From the NCBI GenBank assembly GCA_013032095.1, contig WQBJ01000002.1, positions 7,501 through 71,500 on the forward strand: a stretch of 64,000 bases of DNA, given 5' to 3'. Origin of the DNA: Ruegeria atlantica (GTDB lineage: Bacteria > Pseudomonadota > Alphaproteobacteria > Rhodobacterales > Rhodobacteraceae). This document shows positions 55,368-62,550 of this stretch, piece after piece. Below the pieces are notes generated by a model. That model worked only from the letters and a program-made list of their open reading frames with translations, searched no databases and was not told the DNA's origin. The translations under genes and the position numbers were made by a program. The first letter of the stretch is position 1; every line of letters starts with the position of its first letter.

Positions 55368-56756
55368 TCAATAGCGATAGTGCTCGGGCTTGTACGGGCC
55401 ATCCGGCTTTACGCCGATATAGGCTGCCTGTTCGCTGTCCATTTTGGTCAGTTTCACGCCGATACGATCCAGATGCAGGCGGGCCACTTTCTCATCCAGA
55501 TGCTTGGGCAGGATGTAGACCTTGTTTTCGTACTGGTCACCTTTGGTGAACAGTTCGATCTGCGCCAGAACCTGGTTGGTGAACGACGCCGACATCACGA
55601 AAGAGGGGTGGCCGGTGGCGTTGCCGAGGTTCAGCAGACGACCTTCGGACAGCAGGATGATGCGATTGCCCGAAGGCATCTCGATCATGTCTACCTGTTC
55701 CTTGATGTTGGTCCATTTGTGGTTCTTCAGGTTGGCCACCTGAATTTCGTTGTCGAAGTGCCCGATATTGCCGACGATGGCCATGTCCTTCATCTCGCGC
55801 ATATGCTCGATGCGGATCACGTCCTTGTTGCCAGTGGTGGTGATGAAGATGTCGGCGTTTGCCACTTCGTCTTCCAGCAGGGTGACTTCGAAACCGTCCA
55901 TCGCAGCCTGCAGCGCGCAGATCGGGTCAACTTCGGTCACTTTGACACGGGCACCGGCACCGCGCAGCGAAGCGGCCGAGCCCTTGCCTACGTCACCGTA
56001 ACCGCAAACAACAGCAACCTTACCCGCCATCATGGTGTCGGTGGCGCGGCGGATACCGTCGACCAGAGATTCCTTACAGCCGTATTTGTTGTCAAACTTC
56101 GACTTGGTGACGCTGTCATTCACGTTGATCGCCGGGAACGGCAGGTGGCCGTCTTTCACCAGCTGATACAGGCGGTTCACACCGGTGGTGGTTTCCTCGG
56201 AGACGCCCTGAATCTGGTCGCGCATCTTTGTGAACCAACCCGGCGAGGCTTCCATGCGCTTCTTGATCTGCGCCTTGATCACCTCTTCCTCTTCCGAACC
56301 CGGAACAGGGATGATGTCCTCACCCGCTTCGGCACGCGCACCAAGCAGGATGTACAGCGTTGCGTCGCCGCCATCGTCGAGGATCATGTTGGGGCCGTCT
56401 TCGAACAGGAAGGATTTGTCCAGATAGTCCCAGTGCTCTTCCAGCGACTGACCTTTGATCGCGAAGACCGGGATGCCTGCCTCGGCAATCGCGGCGGCCG
56501 CATGGTCCTGGGTCGAGAAGATGTTACAGGACGCCCAGCGCACATCCGCGCCCAGAGCGACTAGCGTTTCGATTAGAACAGCAGTCTGGATGGTCATGTG
56601 CAGCGAACCGACAATGCGCGCGCCTTTTAACGGCTTCGCTTCACCGTATTCCGCGCGCAAGGCCATCAGGCCCGGCATTTCGGTTTCGGCGATATCTAGC
56701 TCTTTGCGGCCAAACCCGGCCAGCGAAATGTCTTTGACGATATAGTCCCCGGCCAT
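55368..56756 (-). CDS. ahcY: adenosylhomocysteinase
   Basis: Hydrolyses S-adenosylhomocysteine to adenosine and homocysteine, keeping SAM-dependent methylation running. The 462-residue length is standard. The NAD-binding [17 protein letters not shown] lies near 256-272 and the substrate-site segment [16 protein letters not shown] near 75. The chain ends YKPEHYRY. The start at 56756 follows GGAG by 6 bases; an ATG four codons earlier (56768) lies within the ribosome-binding site. The leader is structured. Confidence 0.97.
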   Translation of the reverse strand: MAGDYIVKDISLAGFGRKELDIAETEMPGLMALRAEYGEAKPLKGARIVGSLHMTIQTAVLIETLVALGADVRWASCNIFSTQDHAAAAIAEAGIPVFAIKGQSLEEHWDYLDKSFLFEDGPNMILDDGGDATLYILLGARAEAGEDIIPVPGSEEEEVIKAQIKKRMEASPGWFTKMRDQIQGVSEETTTGVNRLYQLVKDGHLPFPAINVNDSVTKSKFDNKYGCKESLVDGIRRATDTMMAGKVAVVCGYGDVGKGSAASLRGAGARVKVTEVDPICALQAAMDGFEVTLLEDEVANADIFITTTGNKDVIRIEHMREMKDMAIVGNIGHFDNEIQVANLKNHKWTNIKEQVDMIEMPSGNRIILLSEGRLLNLGNATGHPSFVMSASFTNQVLAQIELFTKGDQYENKVYILPKHLDEKVARLHLDRIGVKLTKMDSEQAAYIGVKPDGPYKPEHYRY

Positions 56757-56851
56757 TAGGTGCTCCATTCCGGTAAATCACAGTTCGGGCTGCCCCTAGC
56801 ACTCCTTGGGGCAGGTGGCAACGAACATGGCCGGAAACGGGATGTTCCACC
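56757..56851 (-). promoter_or_regulatory. structured 5' leader of ahcY, possible riboswitch-like element
   Basis: On the minus strand a bulged hairpin (GGTGG-AACAT ... ATGTT-5 nt-CCACC, plus coordinates 56814-56851) adjoins a second hairpin CTGCCCC-11-base loop-GGGGCAG (56790-56814). GTGCT in that loop (56798-56802) is complementary to AGCAC overlapping the GGAG ribosome-binding site (56760-56764), allowing an H-type pseudoknot that would hide the site. It does not match the SAH or SAM/SAH riboswitch consensus as I know them. Confidence 0.35.
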
Positions 56852-56858
56852 GCTAAAA

Positions 56859-57173
56859 TCAGCTTGGCTCACCCTTCAGTTTAATCTTCGGGATCGCTTC
56901 AAAAAAATCTGTGCCAACGGCGACAATACAACTGATGCCGTTCGCCTGAGTCACCAGAACCGTGTAGCTTCCGGTTTCCTTCGAGGTCCAGACCTCCAAG
57001 ACCGCCTGCGCCCCGCGGGTTTTCTGCAATCCGCCAAAGGCCAGCTCTTCCGAATAGCTGTTCTGCAGCTTGGCAATTACATGCTCGCGCTGCGCACAGC
57101 TTTGGGCAAAGGCAGGTGGGGCAGTTGCGGCCATTCCAAAGGCCAGGGTCAATCCAAACAGTCGCTTAAACAT
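56859..57173 (-). CDS. small exported hypothetical protein
   Basis: A 104-residue protein with a clear signal peptide (MFKRLFGLTLAFGMAATAPPAFA, cleavage near 23) and two cysteines in the mature part (QSCAQREHV and GISCIVAVG), which could form a disulfide in the periplasm. The family is not recognised with certainty. The ATG at 57173 follows AAGGAG. It is upstream of ahcY on the same strand, and its 3' end stops just before the ahcY leader hairpins. Confidence 0.72.
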   Translation of the reverse strand: MFKRLFGLTLAFGMAATAPPAFAQSCAQREHVIAKLQNSYSEELAFGGLQKTRGAQAVLEVWTSKETGSYTVLVTQANGISCIVAVGTDFFEAIPKIKLKGEPS

Positions 57174-57378
57174 AGCGGGCTCCTTTCGATACGGGTTACG
57201 TTCCGAGAGGGGCACACCAGGAGGAGCATGCACCCCCCTCAGCACAAATGTCGGTATCACCACGCGCCAATTCAAAGCACGGCTGGTCAAGAAAAAGTTG
57301 GCAGCTGGTGATCTCGACAGGTACATCATAGCACAAAAACGCGAAATTTACGTGTCCCACTTCACAAGGCATGGCATT

Positions 57379-57972
57379 ATGGCAACACAAGCACGAGCAT
57401 GGCAGCGGATGTTGTCGGGGCGCAGGCTGGACCTGCTGGACCCGACCCCTGTGGACATCGAAATCGAAGATATCGCCCACGGACTGGCCTTTGTGGCCCG
57501 CTGGAACGGCCAAACGGCGGGTGATTTTGCCTATTCCGTGGCCGAGCATTCTCTTCTGGTTGAAGAGCTTTTTGGCCGGATTTCCCCCAAAGCACCGGCA
57601 AAATGGCGGCTCGCGGCTTTGTTACATGATGCGCCGGAATATGTGATCGGAGATATGATCTCGCCGGTAAAATCTGCCGTTGGCCCTGACTACGGGGCGC
57701 TGGACGACCGTCTGGCGGCAGCGATCCATATTAGGTTCGGTCTGCCCGCTGCAGTGCCGAAAACGGTGAAACGACAGATCAAAAAGGCCGACAAGATCAG
57801 TGCCTGGATGGAGGCCACCCAGATCGCTGGCTTTTCCGAGGCCGAGGCGACCAAGTACTTTGGTCGGCCGGATAAAGCGGTAATGGAGGGGTTGGAGATC
57901 GCGTTACGTGCGCCGGTTGAGGTGCGAGAGGCGTATTTGGCCCGGCATGAGGTTTTGATAACTCTTTTATAG
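57379..57972 (+). CDS. HD-domain phosphohydrolase (YfbR-like 5'-nucleotidase)
   Basis: A 197-residue HD-superfamily phosphohydrolase, close to the YfbR 5'-deoxynucleotidase group. Metal ligands are seen in VAEHSLLV (His ~57), ALLHDAPEY (His-Asp ~79-80) and a later KKADKISAW (Asp ~137). The ATG at 57379 follows AAGG; an upstream GTG in the same frame is possible. The last ~47 codons occur a second time, diverged, at 59148-59291, beyond the sulfotransferase-like gene. Confidence 0.87.
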   Translation: MATQARAWQRMLSGRRLDLLDPTPVDIEIEDIAHGLAFVARWNGQTAGDFAYSVAEHSLLVEELFGRISPKAPAKWRLAALLHDAPEYVIGDMISPVKSAVGPDYGALDDRLAAAIHIRFGLPAAVPKTVKRQIKKADKISAWMEATQIAGFSEAEATKYFGRPDKAVMEGLEIALRAPVEVREAYLARHEVLITLL

Positions 57973-58018
57973 AATACCAATTTCATCCAATGACGGCTCT
58001 GAGCCCTTTGCACCCGTT

Positions 58019-58178
58019 TCAACCAATGCGCAGCGGACGAATGGCATTTTCGTGGCAAGTCTGGGCTTCCTTGGGAGTGGAATTCTCGGCGTAGGCAGAT
58101 AGGGCAAACAGGATATTCCCATTTTCATTTTCAAGCGGGAAGATTATATCTCCCAAAAACGCGAACTTCGGAAATACA
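58019..58178 (-). pseudogene. possible 3' remnant of an unknown gene
   Basis: On the minus strand this stretch reads without a stop as protein-like sequence containing GDIIFPLENENGNILFALSAY and ending AIRPLRIG with a TGA. No start codon belongs to it; the frame continues only antisense to the sulfotransferase-like gene. It may be the tail of a gene truncated when the neighbouring DNA came in, or chance. The family is not recognised. Confidence 0.25.
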
Positions 58179-59003
58179 ATGAAATCCTTGCTACGCAGAC
58201 TGCAACCTTTTGCCCGTTTCGGCAAGAAATTCGAATATGAAAACCCGTTAACCAATCGTCCCGAAATCTTCCTGATCTACAGAAAGACCGGAACTGCTTC
58301 GACATTCCTGATGAGTTTGCTTAAGGGCGCTTATGCTACAACGCCGCTAGATTCGGTCAAAACAGACCAAGGCTGTTACAACACAGAGTATCCGAATGTC
58401 GTTGACTATCTGCTCAACATACGCCCAAGCATCCCTATCAATGTAATCGTATTGACACGGGATCCATTTACGCGGCATGTGTCGCAATTCTTTAAGAACC
58501 TTCACAATGACCAAATCAAGTGCCCAATAGATGGGAGCCTTATCGACAACCCGTTTCGAGTCGCAACAAGCAAATACGATTTCACACATTATGCTGAAGT
58601 CTTTACGCGTGCCAATCGGGATTTCTGTTGTCACTTCGACTCCGTAATCGAGGATAGCTTTCCAAGGCTATTTGGGATTAACCCTGAGGAACTCCAAATC
58701 AAAACGCCTAATACAGCGGCGTTTGCTAAGTCAGGGCGCTTTCGGTTGCTCGCGATGCGCAACGAAGACATTCCAAATTGGTCAAAACATATGAAAATTC
58801 ATTTCGGTGTAAACATTGATACTGCTCGATCAACACCCGTGAATGCAGCCAAAGATACAAAAAACGCGAACGCCTACTTTGATTTCCGGCGGCGCTACGA
58901 ATTTAGTAAACAAGATCAGCAGATGATGAAGGAGCTCCAGTCGTATCAAATATACTACTCTGAATCACCCGTGTCGCTACAGTTTCAGAGTGACGCTAGT
59001 TGA
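58179..59003 (+). CDS. AT-rich sulfotransferase-like / capsular polysaccharide synthesis protein
   Basis: A 274-residue protein resembling the putative capsular polysaccharide synthesis / sulfotransferase group. IFLIYRKTGTASTFLMSLLK (~30-49) looks like the 5'-phosphosulfate loop, and NVIVLTRDPFTRHVSQFFKN (~88-107) like the 3'-phosphate-binding segment of PAPS-dependent enzymes. It would decorate surface glycans. GC content and codon use (many AAA, AAT and ATA codons) are clearly unlike its neighbours, suggesting transfer. It is flanked by the HD gene and a diverged copy of that gene's 3' end. Confidence 0.68.
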   Translation: MKSLLRRLQPFARFGKKFEYENPLTNRPEIFLIYRKTGTASTFLMSLLKGAYATTPLDSVKTDQGCYNTEYPNVVDYLLNIRPSIPINVIVLTRDPFTRHVSQFFKNLHNDQIKCPIDGSLIDNPFRVATSKYDFTHYAEVFTRANRDFCCHFDSVIEDSFPRLFGINPEELQIKTPNTAAFAKSGRFRLLAMRNEDIPNWSKHMKIHFGVNIDTARSTPVNAAKDTKNANAYFDFRRRYEFSKQDQQMMKELQSYQIYYSESPVSLQFQSDAS

Positions 59004-59147
59004 TCCGCCATGAGGTAATCGCACATATCTCTAGCCTCAGAGCAACCGCGTGACCTCTCCGAAGCTTACCTTTGCGCTGTTCTTGATTTCACCTGAATAA
59101 ACAAAGCACCCGTCAGCAGTATCTCTTTACTTCATTCTTCCGTTTCG

Positions 59148-59291
59148 GGGTTCTCCGAGGCCGAGGCGACCAAGTTCTTTGGTCGTCCGGATAAGGCGGT
59201 GATGGAGGGGTTGGATATCGTTCTACGACCACCGGTTGAGGTACGGCGGGCGTATATGGATCGACATGCTTTCTTGTTAGAAAAGGCCTAA
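59148..59291 (+). pseudogene. diverged duplicate of the 3' end of the HD-domain gene
   Basis: A 47-codon open stretch beginning GFSEAEATKFFGRPDKA and ending at TAA matches the C-terminus of the HD protein encoded at 57379-57972. By hand count about 104 of 129 bases and 34 of 43 residues agree. The match begins abruptly at 59147-59148, and no start codon or upstream part of the gene is present. The strand is the same as that of the intact gene, 1.2 kb away. Confidence 0.85.
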
Positions 59292-59316
59292 AATCAAAAA
59301 TGAAGCTGAGTCAGCT
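59290..59316 (-). terminator. hairpin terminator after the regA-abutting ORF
   Basis: On the minus strand AGCTG-ACT-CAGCT is followed by a T-rich run (TCATTTTTGATTTT), 13 bases past the stop of the 139-codon ORF. Confidence 0.5.
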
Positions 59317-59328
59317 CGCTGTGAATGT

Positions 59329-59748
59329 TTAGGCACTCATTTCTAGCGTTAAAAACAACTCATCAATTAACTCGTCATCAACGCCTCTTTGTTCCTCGGA
59401 ACAATTGTATGACGCTACAAGCATAGAGTTACCGCTTCTGAAAAACCAAACTCTCCAGAAACTGTGGTCACTTGTATAAGCTGCGCAGATCCCCTTTACG
59501 CTTCCGTTGCTTACTTGATCATGTCCGATTTTCTGCCCCGCAAAATCTTGCAGAAACTCTATCAAATCTTCTTCAGTAACCGGACTATCTTTGTAGTAAA
59601 CGGACAGCGTAATTGACCCTGTTCCATCATTTTTCTCCAAAGAGACGATACGGTCATTTTCATCCGCAACGATGAAAACGTTTCCGAGATCCAACGACCA
59701 GTTATCTAGACTGAGCATTTTGCCACAAGCGCTTTTTGCGAGGATCAC
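59329..59748 (-). CDS. AT-rich orphan protein overlapping the regA stop codon
   Basis: A 139-residue soluble protein without signal peptide or membrane segment; the family is not recognised. It is rich in Asp, Ser and Glu (ENDRIVSLEKNDGTGSITL near residue 35; acidic C-terminus). The frame begins with a GTG at 59748 whose bases overlap the regA TGA (GTGA), allowing translational coupling to regA; an ATG at 59718 has no ribosome-binding site. GC content is far below that of regA, so it looks newly inserted exactly at the regA 3' end. Confidence 0.6.
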   Translation of the reverse strand: MILAKSACGKMLSLDNWSLDLGNVFIVADENDRIVSLEKNDGTGSITLSVYYKDSPVTEEDLIEFLQDFAGQKIGHDQVSNGSVKGICAAYTSDHSFWRVWFFRSGNSMLVASYNCSEEQRGVDDELIDELFLTLEMSA

Positions 59749-60299
59749 CGCGGACTGCGTTTCGCCAAAATCCGCTGCAACGTCCGGCGGTGCATGTTCA
59801 GGCGTCGGGCGGTCTCGGAAACATTCCGGTCACACAGCTCATAGACGCGCTGGATATGCTCCCAGCGTACACGATCCGCGCTCATGGGGTTTTCTGGTGG
59901 CGGGGGCAGCTCGTCGCCCTTGGCCAGCAGCGCGCTGGTGATGTCGGTGGCATCAGCGGGTTTTGACAGGTAATCGGTGGCACCGATTTTGACGGCGGCC
60001 ACGGCGGTGGCAATCGCGCCATATCCGGTCAAAACCACAACCCGGCTGTCGGGGCGTTTCTCGCGCAGAACCTCGACCACATCGAGCCCGTTGCCATCCT
60101 CAAGCCGCAGGTCAACAACGGCATAAGCCGGCGGACGGGCGGTGGAGATGGCGCGGCCTGCGGCGACGGAGCCTGCGGTTTCAACCTCGAACCCGCGTTT
60201 TTCCATGGCCTTGGCCAGACGTCTCAGAAACGGCTCGTCGTCATCCACTAGGAGCAGGGATTTATCGGGGCCGATATCGAGGTCAGAGCTGTCCGCCAT
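59745..60299 (-). CDS. regA: RegA/PrrA/ActR redox response regulator
   Basis: A 184-residue global redox regulator of photosynthesis, respiration, carbon and nitrogen fixation genes in alphaproteobacteria. The receiver domain carries DDDE (~19-22) and phospho-acceptor Asp in VVDLRLED (~63). A proline-rich linker ELPPPPENP is followed by a Fis-type helix-turn-helix ETARRLNMHRRTLQRIL. It is the partner of RegB, encoded 0.8 kb away on the other strand, with senC between. Confidence 0.97.
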   Translation of the reverse strand: MADSSDLDIGPDKSLLLVDDDEPFLRRLAKAMEKRGFEVETAGSVAAGRAISTARPPAYAVVDLRLEDGNGLDVVEVLREKRPDSRVVVLTGYGAIATAVAAVKIGATDYLSKPADATDITSALLAKGDELPPPPENPMSADRVRWEHIQRVYELCDRNVSETARRLNMHRRTLQRILAKRSPR

Positions 60300-60375
60300 A
60301 TTCTGTTCTTTCCGCTATTTCACGCCTTTGGCTTAAACATGAGTAATAGCAGCGCCATTTCAAAGGTCAAACGCA

Positions 60376-60996
60376 TCAGAGCTTGTCCAGGAAACATCCG
60401 ACCTTGTCGGCCATCTGCTCGGGCGTGTCATCGCGGTTGAAAAATTCAAGAAATCCGTGCTCAGGCGTCACCAGATAAGTAAAAGTGGAATGGTCGACCA
60501 GATAGAACTCGTCGCTTTTGTCATGGGCCTTGTAGTAGGTCTTGTAGGCCTGACTAGCGGCTTTCACCTGCTCGGGCGAGCCGGTCAGTGCGATGGTCTT
60601 GCCGCCGAGGTTGAATGCATAGTCAGCCATCACCTCGGGCGTGTCGCGGTCCGGGTCGATCGAGATGAACAGCGGCGTCACCGACTGGCCGCGCTCGGCC
60701 AGAATGTCCACTGCCTCGGCATTGCGCGACATATCGAACGGACAGACATCGGGGCAGAAGGTGTAGCCGAAGTAGACCAGTGTTGGCTCGGTGATCACGT
60801 CCTTATCGGTAACAGTCTCACCCTCGCCGTTGATCAGCTCGAACGGGCCACCGATGGCTGCTGAGCCACCCGCGATCTGGCTGGATCGGCATTGCGCGAA
60901 CTGATCATTCGATCCCGCACCCCGCGTCAGCAGCCACATGGCACCCAGACCAACGGCCAGCACAACGGTTGCAAGGATGGCGTAAAGACGGATCAT
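60376..60996 (-). CDS. senC: SCO1/SenC/PrrC copper chaperone
   Basis: A 206-residue membrane-anchored thioredoxin-fold protein that delivers copper to cytochrome oxidase and affects RegB signalling. There is one N-terminal anchor (~3-24), the copper motif FCPDVCPF (CxxxC ~78-82), and the distal copper-ligand His in LVDHSTFTYL (~170). The ATG at 60996 follows AGGA. The order regA-senC with divergent regB is the classical arrangement. Confidence 0.94.
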   Translation of the reverse strand: MIRLYAILATVVLAVGLGAMWLLTRGAGSNDQFAQCRSSQIAGGSAAIGGPFELINGEGETVTDKDVITEPTLVYFGYTFCPDVCPFDMSRNAEAVDILAERGQSVTPLFISIDPDRDTPEVMADYAFNLGGKTIALTGSPEQVKAASQAYKTYYKAHDKSDEFYLVDHSTFTYLVTPEHGFLEFFNRDDTPEQMADKVGCFLDKL

Positions 60997-61088
60997 GACA
61001 TCAATCCTGAGATGAGAGGGGTTGTTGATCGTTTCGACCGGGACACCTATCAAGATGAACAGCCGATGCAACAGGACATAATGGACCG

Positions 61089-62486
61089 ATGGCAAATTCG
61101 AACATCACTTTATTGCGCGGCCAGGAACGTAGTAGCTGGATTCGGCTGCGTACTCTGATTCTGCTGCGCTGGGTGGCCATCATAGGTCAGTTCACAGCTA
61201 TCACGGTCGCTCAGCAATATTATCACGTGCAGTTGGAGCTGGCACTGTGTTACCTCGCGATTGGTGTCTCGGTCATGGGCAACATGACGGCCATCCTGTT
61301 GTTCCCGCAAAACAAACGACTGACTGAGTTTCAAAACTTCCTGATGGTCTTGTTCGATCTGCTGCAGTTGTCGATTCTTTTGTACCTGACAGGGGGCCTG
61401 AACAACCCGTTTGCCCTGTTGCTGCTAGGGCCAGTGACAATTTCGGCCAATGTAATGAGCACTCGGTCAACCCTAATCGTGGGGGGCGTCGCGCTTCTGC
61501 TGACGTCCGTGCTGGCAAAGTTTCATCTTCCCCTCCACACGGCTGCGGGGATTGAGCTGCAAATCCCGGGTATCCTGCTATTCGGAAACTGGGCTGCCAT
61601 TGTCATCGCTATTGTTTTTATCGGCGCCTATTCCCATCGGGTCAGTTCCGAAGTGCAATCCATGTCTGAAGCACTTGCGGCCACACACATGGCCTTGGCG
61701 CGCGAGCAGAAGTTGACCGATCTGGGTGGCGTGGTCGCCGCCGCCGCGCATGAGCTTGGGACACCTTTGGCCACAATCAAGCTGACCAGCGCAGAACTGA
61801 TCGAAGAACTGGATGACCGCCCCGACCTGAAGGAAGATGCCGCACTGATCCGTGAACAGGCCAACCGCTGCCGCGATATCCTGCGCGATATGGGTCGCGC
61901 AGGAAAAGACGACCTGCATCTCCGGCAGGCACCGCTGTCCACAGTGATCCATGAGGCTGCCGAGCCTCATATCCACCGGGGCAAGTCCGTTCACTTTGCC
62001 GAAGGTCCAACCGGGGACGGCGACGTACAACAACCCTCGATCCTGCGAAAGCCCGAGATTATTCACGGCCTGCGCAACCTAATCCAAAACGCAGTGGATT
62101 TCGCGCAGGACAACGTTTGGGTCGAGGCTGAATGGACCACCGATCTTATCACCATCGACATAATGGATGACGGGCGAGGCTATCCCGCTCATATGATCGG
62201 ACGGATCGGCGATCCCTTCATGCGACGTCGTCGGGCCGAGACAGATCACCAAACCCGCCCGGAATACGAAGGAATGGGCTTGGGCCTGTTCATTGCCAAA
62301 ACATTGTTGGAGCGCAGTGGCGCGGAGCTGCATTTCGCCAACGGCTCGGATCCCTATCAAAACCTTTGCGACAATCCCGAGCGCCGGGGCGCGATTGTTC
62401 GTGTGTCGTGGCCACGCAATCTGGTTGACGCTCAGACCGGCGACACCCCGGTACCCTCGGGCGCAAACCAGCGCATTCAGGTCTGA
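61089..62486 (+). CDS. regB: RegB/PrrB redox sensor histidine kinase
   Basis: A 465-residue membrane kinase that senses respiratory electron flow. Six membrane helices occupy about residues 25-180. The quinone-site heptapeptide GGLNNPF lies near residue 102, the phospho-acceptor box AAAAHELGTPLATIK near residue 222, and the redox-active cysteine segment EQANRCRDILRD near residue 260. N and G boxes (NLIQNAVDFA, DDGRGYP, GMGLGLFIAKTL) are intact. Confidence 0.97.
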   Translation: MANSNITLLRGQERSSWIRLRTLILLRWVAIIGQFTAITVAQQYYHVQLELALCYLAIGVSVMGNMTAILLFPQNKRLTEFQNFLMVLFDLLQLSILLYLTGGLNNPFALLLLGPVTISANVMSTRSTLIVGGVALLLTSVLAKFHLPLHTAAGIELQIPGILLFGNWAAIVIAIVFIGAYSHRVSSEVQSMSEALAATHMALAREQKLTDLGGVVAAAAHELGTPLATIKLTSAELIEELDDRPDLKEDAALIREQANRCRDILRDMGRAGKDDLHLRQAPLSTVIHEAAEPHIHRGKSVHFAEGPTGDGDVQQPSILRKPEIIHGLRNLIQNAVDFAQDNVWVEAEWTTDLITIDIMDDGRGYPAHMIGRIGDPFMRRRRAETDHQTRPEYEGMGLGLFIAKTLLERSGAELHFANGSDPYQNLCDNPERRGAIVRVSWPRNLVDAQTGDTPVPSGANQRIQV

Positions 62487-62550
62487 GTTAAGACCCCGTT
62501 AACCTTTCCCGCACATAGTTCCCCTTTGTGGAGTCAGCCCCGAGGAACGC

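Noticed and set aside
55317-56564. 415-codon plus-strand frame opposite ahcY
   Set aside because: Antisense shadow of a fully conserved enzyme gene; begins inside the terminator hairpin.
56757-56851. Calling the ahcY leader a known SAH or SAM/SAH riboswitch
   Set aside because: The conserved core sequences I know for these classes are not present; only generic hairpins and a short complementarity are seen.
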